DNA from: Allofranklinella schreckenbergeri
Lineage (GTDB): Bacteria > Pseudomonadota > Gammaproteobacteria > Burkholderiales > Burkholderiaceae_C
Reading direction: 5' to 3'
Assembly (NCBI RefSeq): GCF_003703475.1
Contig: NZ_RDQM01000013.1
Location: 1 to 64,000 of the forward strand
Length of the DNA: 64,000 nt
Shown: positions 55,134-64,000 of the stretch, piece after piece
Layout of the letters: each line of letters begins with the position of its first letter
Position numbering within the stretch: position 1 is the stretch's first letter
Program-made: the position numbers and the translations under genes
The notes under the pieces: generated by a model
Told to the model about the DNA's origin: nothing
Seen by the model: only the letters and a program-made list of their open reading frames with translations
Database searches by the model: none

Positions 55134-55607
55134 ATGCCACGTCGTCGCGAAGTTCCTAAACGTGAAATTCTGCCGGATCCCAAATTCGGCAATGTAGAGT
55201 TGTCCAAATTCATGAACGTGATCATGGAGGGGGGTAAAAAAGCGGTCGCTGAGCGCATCATTTATGGTGCGCTGGATATTATTGGTCAGAAGCAAAAAGA
55301 TAAGGATCCGCTTGAGGTCTTTACTACTGCGATCAATAACGTCAAGCCTGTTGTCGAGGTGAAGTCTCGTCGTGTGGGGGGGGCTAACTACCAAGTGCCT
55401 GTGGAGGTGCGTCCCGTGCGTCGTCTGGCCTTGTCTATGCGTTGGATTAAAGATGCGGCTCGCAAGCGTAGTGAGAAGTCCATGGCGCAACGCCTGGCTA
55501 ATGAGTTGCTTGAGGCTACTGAGGGTCGTGGTGGCGCTATGCGTAAGCGCGATGAGGTGCATCGCATGGCTGAGGCCAATAAGGCGTTTAGCCACTTCCG
55601 TTTCTGA
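55134..55607 (+). CDS. rpsG: 30S ribosomal protein S7
   Basis: A 157-residue protein that starts assembly of the 30S head. [50 protein letters not shown] and [68 protein letters not shown] are full length. A GAGGTG box precedes the ATG. Second gene of the str operon. Confidence 0.98.
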   Translation: MPRRREVPKREILPDPKFGNVELSKFMNVIMEGGKKAVAERIIYGALDIIGQKQKDKDPLEVFTTAINNVKPVVEVKSRRVGGANYQVPVEVRPVRRLALSMRWIKDAARKRSEKSMAQRLANELLEATEGRGGAMRKRDEVHRMAEANKAFSHFRF

Positions 55608-55630
55608 TTGACTTGATTTTTTGTGGCTTT

Positions 55631-55665
55631 AAGCCCGACCTGCTCTGTGCTGCGCAGGCGGGCTT
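55631..55665 (+). promoter_or_regulatory. Intercistronic hairpin between rpsG and fusA
   Basis: Two nested stems, AAGCCCG / CGGGCTT and CCTGC / GCAGG, give a long GC-rich hairpin 24 bp after rpsG. TTTGG rather than a full T-run follows, so it is more likely a processing or attenuation hairpin than a full terminator. Confidence 0.5.
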
Positions 55666-55688
55666 TGGCCGTTATGGAGTATTAAGCT

Positions 55689-57797
55689 ATGGCTCGCAAA
55701 ACCCCCATTGAGCGTTACCGCAATATTGGTATTTCGGCGCACATTGATGCCGGCAAGACTACTACGTCCGAGCGTATTCTTTTCTATACAGGTGTGACCC
55801 ATAAATTGGGTGAAGTGCATGACGGTGCGGCTACGACCGACTGGATGGAGCAAGAGCAGGAGCGTGGTATTACCATCACTTCCTCGGCTGTGACGGCCTT
55901 CTGGAAAGGGATGGATTTGAGCCGTCCTGAGCACCGTATCAACATCATTGACACTCCGGGTCACGTGGATTTCACGATTGAAGTTGAGCGTTCGATGCGT
56001 GTGCTTGATGGTGCATGCATGGTGTATTGCGCCGTGGGTGGAGTGCAGCCGCAGTCGGAAACTGTGTGGCGTCAAGCAAATAAGCACAAAGTGCCTCGGT
56101 TGGCGTTTGTGAATAAGATGGACCGCACCGGCGCCAATTTCTTTAAGGTCCATGATCAGATGAAGTTGCGTCTTAATGCCAATCCGGTGCCTGTGGTGAT
56201 CCCTATTGGAGCAGAAGACAACTTCAAGGGTGTGGTTGATCTGATCAAGATGAAAGCCATCATCTGGGATGAGGCTTCCCAGGGCATGAAGTTTGAATAT
56301 CAGGATATTCCTGCTGACTTGGCTGAGACCGCCAAGGAGTGGCGTGAAAAAATGGTCGAAGCCGCTGCCGAGTCGTCTGAAGAGCTGATGAATAAATACC
56401 TGGAAGAAGGTGATTTGTCTGAGAAGGAAATCATCGCGGGTTTGCGTCAGCGTACCATTGCGACCGAGATTCAGCCCATGTTGTGTGGCTCGGCTTTCAA
56501 AAACAAAGGTGTTCAGCGCATGCTGGATGCGGTGTTGGATTTCTTGCCTTCGCCTGTGGATATTCCCGATGTGGCTGGCACCGATCCGGATGACGAAGAG
56601 AAGCGCCTTAGTCGCAAGGCTGATGATGAAGAGAAATTCTCTGCCTTGGCCTTTAAGCTGATGACTGACCCATTTGTGGGGCAGCTCACCTTCGTACGTG
56701 TGTATTCTGGTGTGCTCTCTAAGGGTGATACCGTGTTCAATGCGACGAAGGGCAAAAAGGAGCGCATTGGTCGTATCGTGCAGATGCGTGCCAATGAGCG
56801 TCAGGAGATTGAGGAAATCCGCGCGGGTGATATTGCTGCTTGCGTGGGTTTGAAAGAAGTGACCACGGGTGATACTTTGTGCGATATGGCTGCTCCCATT
56901 GTGCTTGAGCGCATGGTATTCCCTGAGCCTGTGATCGCTCAGGCTGTTGAGCCCAAGTCCAAAGCGGATCAGGAGAAAATGGGCATTGCTCTTTCTCGTC
57001 TGGCTTCCGAAGATCCTTCCTTCCGTGTGCGCACCGATGAAGAGTCTGGTCAGACCATCATTGCTGGGATGGGGGAGTTGCACCTGGAGATCATCGTTGA
57101 CCGTATGAAGCGCGAATTTGGTGTGGAAACCAACGTTGGCAAGCCGCAGGTAGCCTATCGTGAAACCGTGCGCAAGTCGGTGGCCGATGTCGAAGGCAAG
57201 TTCGTGCGTCAGTCCGGTGGTAAGGGTCAGTACGGTCACGTGGTGTTCACGCTCGAACCTATGGAGCCCGGCAAGGGTTTCGAGTTCGTCGACGAGATCA
57301 AGGGTGGCGTGGTGCCGCGCGAGTACATTCCTGCCGTACAAAAGGGCGTGGAAGAGGCGCTCACCAGCGGTGTGCTGGCTGGTTACCCGGTCGTCGATGT
57401 GCGCGTGCGTCTGACTTTCGGTTCCTACCACGATGTGGACTCGTCCGAACAGGCTTTCAAGATGGCTGCCATCTTTGGCTTTAAAGAGGCTGCTCGCAAA
57501 GCAAATCCCGTAATTCTGGAGCCTATGATGGCCGTCGAGGTAGAGACGCCAGACGACTACGCGGGTACTGTGATGGGGGATCTGTCTTCCCGCCGCGGTA
57601 TGGTGCAAGGTATGGAGGCCATCGTTGGCGGCGGTCAAAGTATCAAGGCTGAAGTGCCGCTGTCTGAAATGTTCGGTTACGCTACGCAGTTGCGTTCGAT
57701 GACGCAGGGCCGTGCCACTTACACCATGGAGTTCAAGCACTACGCTGAAGCACCCAAGAATGTGGCAGACGCCATCGTGGCGGCCCGTGCAAAGTAA
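55689..57797 (+). CDS. fusA: Translation elongation factor G
   Basis: A 702-residue GTPase that drives ribosomal translocation and, with RRF, recycling. The G-domain has [15 protein letters not shown] (G1), [10 protein letters not shown] (G2), [11 protein letters not shown] (G3) and [10 protein letters not shown] (G4), with the G' insertion. Domains II-V follow, with domain [18 protein letters not shown]. The first two-thirds use T-ending codons heavily (CGT, GGT, GCT), and the last part shifts to C-ending codons. Confidence 0.98.
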   Translation: MARKTPIERYRNIGISAHIDAGKTTTSERILFYTGVTHKLGEVHDGAATTDWMEQEQERGITITSSAVTAFWKGMDLSRPEHRINIIDTPGHVDFTIEVERSMRVLDGACMVYCAVGGVQPQSETVWRQANKHKVPRLAFVNKMDRTGANFFKVHDQMKLRLNANPVPVVIPIGAEDNFKGVVDLIKMKAIIWDEASQGMKFEYQDIPADLAETAKEWREKMVEAAAESSEELMNKYLEEGDLSEKEIIAGLRQRTIATEIQPMLCGSAFKNKGVQRMLDAVLDFLPSPVDIPDVAGTDPDDEEKRLSRKADDEEKFSALAFKLMTDPFVGQLTFVRVYSGVLSKGDTVFNATKGKKERIGRIVQMRANERQEIEEIRAGDIAACVGLKEVTTGDTLCDMAAPIVLERMVFPEPVIAQAVEPKSKADQEKMGIALSRLASEDPSFRVRTDEESGQTIIAGMGELHLEIIVDRMKREFGVETNVGKPQVAYRETVRKSVADVEGKFVRQSGGKGQYGHVVFTLEPMEPGKGFEFVDEIKGGVVPREYIPAVQKGVEEALTSGVLAGYPVVDVRVRLTFGSYHDVDSSEQAFKMAAIFGFKEAARKANPVILEPMMAVEVETPDDYAGTVMGDLSSRRGMVQGMEAIVGGGQSIKAEVPLSEMFGYATQLRSMTQGRATYTMEFKHYAEAPKNVADAIVAARAK

Positions 57798-57942
57798 ACT
57801 GCTTGTCTCTTTCCCGATCCGCAAGAAGGGTTGGTCTGCGATGCCGCGCTCCTGTTTCGCCCGTGGGCAGGAAGTTAGCAGTGGCATGCAGACCTAAAAC
57901 CAAAATCACGGGCGTGTTCTTTTCTCTCAAGGAAATTTCAAA

Positions 57943-59133
<1,191 letters not shown>

Positions 59134-59159
59134 CTCTCAGGTGAGAAGGAAGTCACACC

Positions 59160-59471
59160 GTGAGCAAGCAAAAGATCCGTATCCGCCTCAAGGCCTTCGA
59201 TTACAAGCTGATCGACCAGTCGGCTGCTGAGATCGTTGACACCGCCAAGCGCACTGGTGCCATCGTCAAGGGGCCCGTTCCTCTGCCTACGCGATTCAAG
59301 CGTTTCGACATTCTGCGTTCGCCGCACGTCAACAAAACCAGTCGCGACCAGTTGGAAATTCGCACGCATCAGCGTTTGATGGACATTGTCGATCCCACAG
59401 ATAAGACCGTGGATGCGCTGATGAAGTTAGATCTGCCTGCAGGGGTGGACGTCGAAATCAAATTGCAATAA
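59160..59471 (+). CDS. rpsJ: 30S ribosomal protein S10
   Basis: A 103-residue protein that also forms NusE in antitermination complexes. [76 protein letters not shown] is full length. It starts with GTG and has a GAAGGA box. It is the last gene of the operon: a terminator follows, and rplC and the rest of the S10 operon are not in the window. Confidence 0.97.
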   Translation: MSKQKIRIRLKAFDYKLIDQSAAEIVDTAKRTGAIVKGPVPLPTRFKRFDILRSPHVNKTSRDQLEIRTHQRLMDIVDPTDKTVDALMKLDLPAGVDVEIKLQ

Positions 59472-59507
59472 TCAAAAGTTGGCCGCCACAGCCGGCTTTT
59501 GAGAGCA

Positions 59508-59541
59508 AACAGGCTTGCCTTACCGCAAGCCTGTTTTTTTA
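59508..59541 (+). terminator. Intrinsic terminator of the str operon
   Basis: Perfect stem AACAGGCTTGC / GCAAGCCTGTT with a 6-nt loop, then TTTTTT, about 40 bp after rpsJ. Confidence 0.9.
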
Positions 59542-59710
59542 TTGATCTAAAAACTAACGAATTGAAAACTGAGCAATCCTAAAAAATAGAATCCATCAAT
59601 GTTTGTTTCAGATCAATAAGTGCATTGCTGTGAATGCCAGATTGAATGTATCAAAAATAAAAAGATTGTGGTTGGTCATATTCGATGAAATTTTTGGCAT
59701 GTTAAGTTAA

Positions 59711-59740
59711 AAAAAGTCCGCTTATTCAAGCGGACTTTTG
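59711..59740 (-). terminator. Intrinsic terminator of bcp
   Basis: Perfect 12-bp stem AAAAGTCCGCTT / AAGCGGACTTTT with an ATTC loop. On the minus strand it follows bcp and runs into TTTTTTT. The region 59542-59710 is AT-rich and shows no gene. Confidence 0.88.
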
Positions 59741-59766
59741 AAAGATATTATTCTTATGGGAGGCTT

Positions 59767-60258
59767 TTAAGCCGTCTGCTTCTCGAGCGTATTTTTCAAA
59801 GCCTTAACAGCTTTGAGTACCTCGTCCACATGGCCAGGCACTTTCAGACCGCGCCACTCTTGTGCTAACGTGCCGTCTGGGGCGATAAGAAAGGTGCTGC
59901 GCTCAATGCCTTTAACTTTTTTGCCATACATGATTTTGTTTTTTACGACTCCAAACATGTGGCACATTTTTTCTTCGGTGTCCGCAATCAATTCAAACGG
60001 AAGTTCCAGCTTCTCTTTGAAGCCGTCGTGCGACTTCATATTGTCACGGGATACACCAAAAACAACAGCTCCCAGCTTTACGAACTTTTCGTATTTATCC
60101 CTAAACTGTAGGGCTTCGGTCGTGCAGCCGGGGGTATTGTCTTTTGGGTAAAAGTAAAGGATGAGGATTTGCCCGTTGTGTGAAGTGTTGCTTACCGTCA
60201 CACCACCGGTTGCGCTGGCTTCGAACTCGGGAAGGAGCTTGTTGACAACGATCGCCAT
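59767..60258 (-). CDS. bcp: Thioredoxin-dependent peroxiredoxin (Bcp/PrxQ)
   Basis: A 163-residue thiol peroxidase. MAIVVNKLLPEFEASATGG leads to the active-site YFYPKDNTPGCTTEALQFRD, with the peroxidatic Cys in TPGCTTE. The usual nearby resolving Cys, five residues on in E. coli Bcp, is absent. The only other cysteine is in TEEKMCHMFG, the position used by some members, otherwise the enzyme is 1-Cys. Substrates are H2O2 and organic peroxides. The ATG at 60258 removes a 28-residue extension. Confidence 0.93.
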   Translation of the reverse strand: MAIVVNKLLPEFEASATGGVTVSNTSHNGQILILYFYPKDNTPGCTTEALQFRDKYEKFVKLGAVVFGVSRDNMKSHDGFKEKLELPFELIADTEEKMCHMFGVVKNKIMYGKKVKGIERSTFLIAPDGTLAQEWRGLKVPGHVDEVLKAVKALKNTLEKQTA

Positions 60259-60344
60259 GGTTAATGGAGTCTCTCTGTCTGTTGAGTCGTTGAAGAAATG
60301 CCGACCAGGCATATAAGCCGAAGGACTCGTACTGACTATCAATG

Positions 60345-60430
60345 CAATAAGCCACGCATCCGCAAGGATGCGCGCCTGATTTTCAAATCAGCCATCGGCT
60401 ACAGGTTCGGCGAACCCGCGATTGTACCGC
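60345..60430. other. Structured intergenic segment
   Basis: Three close hairpins: CGCATCC-GCAA-GGATGCG, CTGATTTTCAAATCAG and GGTTCGGCGAACC. It lies between the starts and ends of bcp and the NYN gene (both leftward), so it could be the bcp leader or a small RNA. It does not fold as a tRNA. Confidence 0.4.
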
Positions 60431-60509
60431 ACTCAAGCAAGGTCTTGTCGACTCACCTGGAGATCAGGGGCTGGCGGGTATGAGCTGTGTGCGCTAATAC
60501 GCCCACAAA

Positions 60510-61151
60510 TTATCGAAATACCTCTTCCAGGAGGTTTTCGTATTCATCATCCACTACGCCATCAATCAAATCCGATAGAGGTAAGGAGTAAGTAGCCTCT
60601 TCTAACAAGCGTTGGGAGGTCTTGGCGTAATGGGGGAGATCAAATGTAGGAACCATGACACGGCAACCTACGCCTTGGAGCTTCCGTACCAATGGGGAAA
60701 AATCGGCCGCGCCCGTGAAAAGCACAACCAAGTCGAAATGACGGTGAATTGCAAGATCGTAAGTTTCTAATGCCAAGCTGATATCCACGCCTTTTTCTTC
60801 GGGCGGGTTGGTTGCTTCGTTCATTGGTTGGTAATGCGCTATGACGCCAGCCCACATCAAAACCTGATCTTGAAAGCGATCGGTTTCAAGCTGTTTAAGA
60901 GGGTCACGCGTGGCTTGCACGGCTTTAAGCGAAAAACGGCCGCGAAAAAAATGAGCCTCAGTGATTTGGCACAAAGCGGCCACGCCATCTCTTTCCAGGG
61001 CGCTGATATGGTGGCGAAGATAGTTGTGCAGGGCGCTGATGTTGAGGTGGCTTTGGCGCTCGTGCGTGAAGCGGTAGTAGTTGCTGATGCGCCAGAAGAA
61101 GCTACCGTCATAAATTACGGCGATTTTGAGTAGGCTGGGATCGTATTTCAT
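60510..61151 (-). CDS. NYN-domain (LabA/DUF88-like) protein
   Basis: A 213-residue PIN-like fold protein. The acidic residues typical of the metal site lie in IAVIYDGSFFW, EEKGVDISLALETYDLA and LVVLFTGAADFSPLVRKLQ, followed by VMVPTFDLPHYAKTSQRLLEEATYSLPLSDLI. Family members are predicted single-strand RNA nucleases or RNA-binding proteins. The target is unknown. It is alone on its transcript, with an unusually neutral acidic-patch C-terminus (DDEYENLLEEVFR). Confidence 0.85.
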   Translation of the reverse strand: MKYDPSLLKIAVIYDGSFFWRISNYYRFTHERQSHLNISALHNYLRHHISALERDGVAALCQITEAHFFRGRFSLKAVQATRDPLKQLETDRFQDQVLMWAGVIAHYQPMNEATNPPEEKGVDISLALETYDLAIHRHFDLVVLFTGAADFSPLVRKLQGVGCRVMVPTFDLPHYAKTSQRLLEEATYSLPLSDLIDGVVDDEYENLLEEVFR

Positions 61152-61558
61152 TGAAAAGATGGTTGGTTACTTGAGAGATGTGCGTAATCTGGAAGCAAAT
61201 TTTTTTGAGAATGTACGCAGCTTGGTAAGCCGAAAGGATTGTAAATAAAAAGTCAACCGACGGAAGGTGTTTGAAAAGTCTTGCAAGACTGGGAGATCGT
61301 ATCGAGGCCTCCTCGCTGTTTCTCTCATTGAGACAACATCGCGCAGCGGGGGCGTGCCATCAAAATCCTTGCGCCGCGCTCATCCCCAGGATTGGGCGTT
61401 TTGCACGGCGACTTTGATGACGTGCACGGGTGTAGTGTGCAGTTGTTACACTGCGCGCCCTTTCGGGCCTTTGAGGCATCTGTGCTGCCAGGCCTGTATT
61501 GCTGGATTCAGCGTCGCTGCGGCGCGGGCTGTTGTTTTGCATTTTTTCGAGGAGCTTC
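61152..61558. other. Intergenic region before the peptide-type ABC importer
   Basis: This 407-bp gap shows no gene. It contains a small inverted repeat GCAGT-TGTTAC-ACTGC near 61440 and a short GCCC-TTTC-GGGC hairpin just after, which could be operator or leader structure for the ABC operon. Confidence 0.3.
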
Positions 61559-62527
61559 ATGCAAGCCTATCTTGCTCGGCGATTGGCCACTTTGCTGCTA
61601 TCGCTGCTGGGCGCTTCCGTGTTGGTCATGTTGGTGCTGGAGGTGTTGCCTGGTAATGCGGCGGAGGTGATGTTGGGGCCAGACGCGCCGCCAGAAGCTG
61701 TGCAAGCCTTGTATGAACAGTTGGGCTTGCACAACCCGCTGTGGCAACGGTACAGCCAGTGGATTTGGGGTTTGCTGCATGGGGATATGGGGGAGAGCTA
61801 TGCCTACGGTATTCCCGCTAGTGAGCTGATTTTGCAAAGCTTGCAAGTGACCTTGCCCCTGGCAGGTATGGCGATTGCCTTGACGCTGGCACTTGCGTTG
61901 GCTGCCGGCGTCTTTGCGGCCGCGCACCACAATCGCATGGGTGACTTCTTTACGATGGGCTTGGCCCAGCTAGGCATGGCTGTGCCTAATTTCTGGTTTG
62001 CCATCTTGCTGGTGTTGGTGTTCGCCGTGCATTTTGGGTGGTTTTCGGCGGGAGGTTTCCCCGGCTGGAGCGCACAACATGGCGGTGGAGTTTGGCCTGC
62101 GTTGCGCGCTTTGCTGCTCCCGGCGCTCTCGCTGGCCATGGTGCAATCGGCCATTTTGGCGCGCATCACGCGCTCGGCGATCTTGGAGGTGATGCGAGAG
62201 GACTTCGTACGCACCGCGCGTGCCAAGGGGTTATCGCGGCACGAAGCGCTGCTGCGCCATGCGCTTCGCAATGCCTTGATTCCCGTGGTGACGGTCGCAG
62301 GCCTGCAATTGGCCAGCTTGATTGCCAGCGCCGTTGTGGTGGAGACGGTATTCCAACTCCCCGGTCTGGGGCGCTTGATTCTGAGCGCCATCGACAACCG
62401 CGATCTGGTTGTGGTGCGCAACTGTGTGGTGCTGCTGGCCGGCATGGTCATTGTGGTGAATTTCGTTGTGGATGTGCTTTATGCCTGGATTGATCCGCGC
62501 GTGCAGACGGCAGGGAGGGGCGTGTGA
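61559..62527 (+). CDS. Peptide/nickel-type ABC transporter permease (DppB-like)
   Basis: A 322-residue permease of the oligopeptide/dipeptide/nickel import group. MQAYLARRLATLLLSLLGASVLVMLVLEVLPGNAAEVMLGPDAPPEAVQALYEQLGLHNPLWQRYSQWIWGLLHGDMGESY is the standard DppB-type start. Six membrane helices are expected. The ATPase-contact EAA loop is EDFVRTARAKGLSRHEALLRHALRNALIPVV. A GAGGAG box precedes the ATG at 61559. It overlaps the next permease by 4 bp. No binding-protein gene precedes it. Confidence 0.92.
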   Translation: MQAYLARRLATLLLSLLGASVLVMLVLEVLPGNAAEVMLGPDAPPEAVQALYEQLGLHNPLWQRYSQWIWGLLHGDMGESYAYGIPASELILQSLQVTLPLAGMAIALTLALALAAGVFAAAHHNRMGDFFTMGLAQLGMAVPNFWFAILLVLVFAVHFGWFSAGGFPGWSAQHGGGVWPALRALLLPALSLAMVQSAILARITRSAILEVMREDFVRTARAKGLSRHEALLRHALRNALIPVVTVAGLQLASLIASAVVVETVFQLPGLGRLILSAIDNRDLVVVRNCVVLLAGMVIVVNFVVDVLYAWIDPRVQTAGRGV

Positions 62528-63423
62528 GCGAAAAATCCCTCAATGCTGATGGTGGTCAGCGTGCCATCAACGACGTTGCCATCACAGCGCCTAATGAGGC
62601 AGCGGCTGTGGTGCGCAGCAGCCCTTCTTTTTGGGTTGGGGCAATGTTGACGGCGTTGTTGGCGAGCATGGCGCTGATCTCGCTGGTTTGGACTCCGCAC
62701 CCCCCCGCTGAGCAATATCCTCACCACTTGGCCGCACCCAGCGCGCAGCACTGGCTAGGCACCGATATCTATGGCCATGACGTGGCCTCGCAACTGATGA
62801 CGGGGGCGCAAAGCTCGGTTTTGGTCGGCATCGTGGCTGTTGGCATAGGCCTGTTGTGTGGCACGGCGCTGGGGCTGCTGGCAGCAGCACGGCGCGGCTG
62901 GGTGGAGGAAGCCATCATGCGCCTGGCCGACTTGACCTTTGCTTTCCCGGCCATTCTCACCGCCATCATGCTGCGCGCAGCCTATGGCACGGGGGTGGTG
63001 ATTTCAATTCTGGCCATAGGCATTGCCAGCATCCCCGTTTTCGTGCGTTTGACGCGCTCCTGGGCAGGGGTGTTGTGGCAACGCGATTTCGTACAAGCGG
63101 CGCGCGCCTGTGGCAAAGGCCGTTGGGCGATCACATGGGAGCACATCGTGCCCAACTTGGCGCCCATTCTCATCGTGCAAGCCAGTATCCAGTTTGCCAT
63201 TGCGATCCTGGCCGAAGCGGCGCTGTCTTACCTGGGCTTGGGCACGCAATACCCCATCCCCTCTTGGGGTCGCATGCTTGCTGACGCGCAAAGCCTGTTT
63301 CTGGATGCCCCCATGCTCGCAGTGTACCCAGGCGCCGCGATAGCGTTGGCCGTGTTGGGCTTGAATCTGCTGGGAGATGGATTGCGCGATTGGTTGGATC
63401 CCAAACTCTCGGATACAAGGTGA
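62524..63423 (+). CDS. Peptide/nickel-type ABC transporter permease (DppC-like)
   Basis: A 299-residue second permease. It begins at a GTG overlapping the previous stop. The N-terminal domain has one helix (SFWVGAMLTALLASMALISLVW), then HLAAPSAQHWLGTDIYGHDVASQLMTGAQSSVLVGIVAVGIGLLCGTALGLLAA, diagnostic for DppC-type proteins. The EAA loop is RDFVQAARACGKGRWAITWEHIVPNLAPILIVQ, and SYLGLGTQYPIPSWGRMLADAQ is typical. It forms a heterodimer with the upstream permease. Confidence 0.92.
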   Translation: MSEKSLNADGGQRAINDVAITAPNEAAAVVRSSPSFWVGAMLTALLASMALISLVWTPHPPAEQYPHHLAAPSAQHWLGTDIYGHDVASQLMTGAQSSVLVGIVAVGIGLLCGTALGLLAAARRGWVEEAIMRLADLTFAFPAILTAIMLRAAYGTGVVISILAIGIASIPVFVRLTRSWAGVLWQRDFVQAARACGKGRWAITWEHIVPNLAPILIVQASIQFAIAILAEAALSYLGLGTQYPIPSWGRMLADAQSLFLDAPMLAVYPGAAIALAVLGLNLLGDGLRDWLDPKLSDTR

Positions 63424-63429
63424 TTGCCC

Positions 63430-64000
63430 ATGGACGATAAACCCGCTTTATTGGAGATGCGCGATCTGCGCGTGGGGCTGGGCCGATCTGGCTCTGCCGC
63501 CCGCCGCGAAGTGCTGCACGGCATCGATTTGCAGGTGCATGCGGGCCGCACCCTGGGCATTGTGGGCGAGTCGGGTTCAGGCAAGTCCATGACGGCCTTG
63601 GCCATCATGGGCTTGCTGCCCGATGGCGCGGACATGCGCGGCAGCATCCGATTGGAGGGCCGTGAACTGGTCGGCCTGCCTAATGCCCAATTGCGCGCCT
63701 TGCGCGGGGATCGCATGGCCATGGTGTTTCAGGAGCCCATGACGGCGCTCAACCCTTTGCACACCATTGGCGATCAAGTGGCCGAGCCGCTGCGTCTGCA
63801 CCGGCGCATGGGCAAACGCCAGGCGTTGGAGTGCGCGGCAGCGCTTCTGGAGCGGGTGGGCATTGCCCAGGCTCGCGCGCGGCTGGGGGCGTACCCGCAC
63901 CAATTCTCGGGCGGGCAGCGCCAGCGCATCACGATTGCGATGGCCTTGGCGTGCGGGCCAGGTTTGTTGATTGCCGATGAGCCTACGACAGCGCTGGATG
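63430..64000 (+). CDS. Peptide-type ABC transporter ATPase (partial, runs off the window)
   Basis: An open frame of 190 codons without a stop at the window edge. It begins MDDKPALLEMRDLRVGLGRSG. Walker A is VGESGSGKSMTALAIMGLLPDG, the Q-loop MVFQEPMTALNPLHTIGDQVAEPL, the signature HQFSGGQRQRITIAMALA and Walker B LLIADEPTTALD. This matches DppD/OppD ATPases, often fused to the second ATPase in this family. It starts 7 bp after the permease stop. Confidence 0.92.
   Translation, partial: MDDKPALLEMRDLRVGLGRSGSAARREVLHGIDLQVHAGRTLGIVGESGSGKSMTALAIMGLLPDGADMRGSIRLEGRELVGLPNAQLRALRGDRMAMVFQEPMTALNPLHTIGDQVAEPLRLHRRMGKRQALECAAALLERVGIAQARARLGAYPHQFSGGQRQRITIAMALACGPGLLIADEPTTALD

Noticed and set aside
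59590-59700. A fifteenth repeat copy after rpsJ (TATCAAAAATAAAAAG and TTTTTGGCATG)
   Set aside because: The arms do not pair and the core is displaced; at best a decayed remnant.
60350-60430. tRNA-Sec-like segment around CCTGATTTTCAAATCAG
   Set aside because: The stem and loop sizes do not fit a cloverleaf, no acceptor stem pairs and no selenocysteine genes are near.

Overview
The window looks like chromosomal DNA of a betaproteobacterium of the order Burkholderiales, most likely Comamonadaceae-like. The evidence is moderately high GC content, the rpsL-rpsG-fusA-tuf-rpsJ order, cysS-accA-tilS, the YicC / Ser-Thr kinase / PP2C neighbourhood, a DUF2946-type gene beside a YfhL-type ferredoxin, and an NtrY-like kinase beside rsmB. 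No prophage, insertion sequence, CRISPR array or plasmid module is visible. The assignment rests on protein features and gene order only.

Layout. 1-5.3 kb: tRNA-Phe, an NtrY-like kinase with an AAA+-less regulator, and rsmB. 5.4-6.0 kb: two tandem small membrane proteins with zinc-ribbon tails. 6.1-8.3 kb: argF and argD, arginine biosynthesis. 8.8-11.0 kb: a thioesterase-fold protein and an orphan amino-acid-type binding protein. 11.3-14.9 kb: cysS-accA-tilS. 15.2-22.9 kb: a leftward cell-surface glycan cluster with two GIQRV-type glycosyltransferases, a Wzm-like permease, a 56-residue membrane ORF, a Wzt-like ATPase with a C-terminal glycan-binding type domain, a DUF4214/coiled-coil/methyltransferase protein and a GT4 enzyme. 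Facing away from it, 23.2-27.9 kb encodes a complete type I secretion system without an obvious substrate. 28.3-32.5 kb: a DASS-type dicarboxylate/citrate transporter and a cyanophycin-synthetase-like protein. 32.7-37.8 kb: yicC, a kinase/phosphatase pair, a CobD/CbiB-family protein and hisC. 38.1-46.6 kb: a bacterioferritin lacking most ferroxidase ligands, glnD, ompR-envZ, rlmD and cobA. 46.8-54.3 kb: yqeY, rpsU, a lytic transglycosylase, proS, rppH, rlmE, ferredoxin, a DUF2946-type protein, a YpfJ metallopeptidase and tRNA-Ser. 54.6-59.5 kb: the str ribosomal operon. 59.8-64.0 kb: a Bcp peroxiredoxin, a NYN-domain protein and the start of a peptide-type ABC importer cut by the window edge.

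The most unusual feature is a family of at least 14 dispersed intergenic repeats of about 70-80 bp. Each has AT-rich inverted arms (ATCAAAAGAAA / TTTCTTTTGAT) and a central motif close to TTTCGGCATGATGGGTAT. They occur in both orientations, never inside a recognised gene, and mostly just after a stop codon. Pairs in opposite orientation sit around the bacterioferritin gene, around the terminator after the type I secretion operon, and side by side at 53.0-53.2 kb. They look like an undescribed REP/MITE-type family or a bidirectional 3'-end element.

Starts were moved inward from the longest open frame wherever homology or a ribosome-binding site favoured an internal codon. All functional names come from motif and family recognition by eye; no database search was run.
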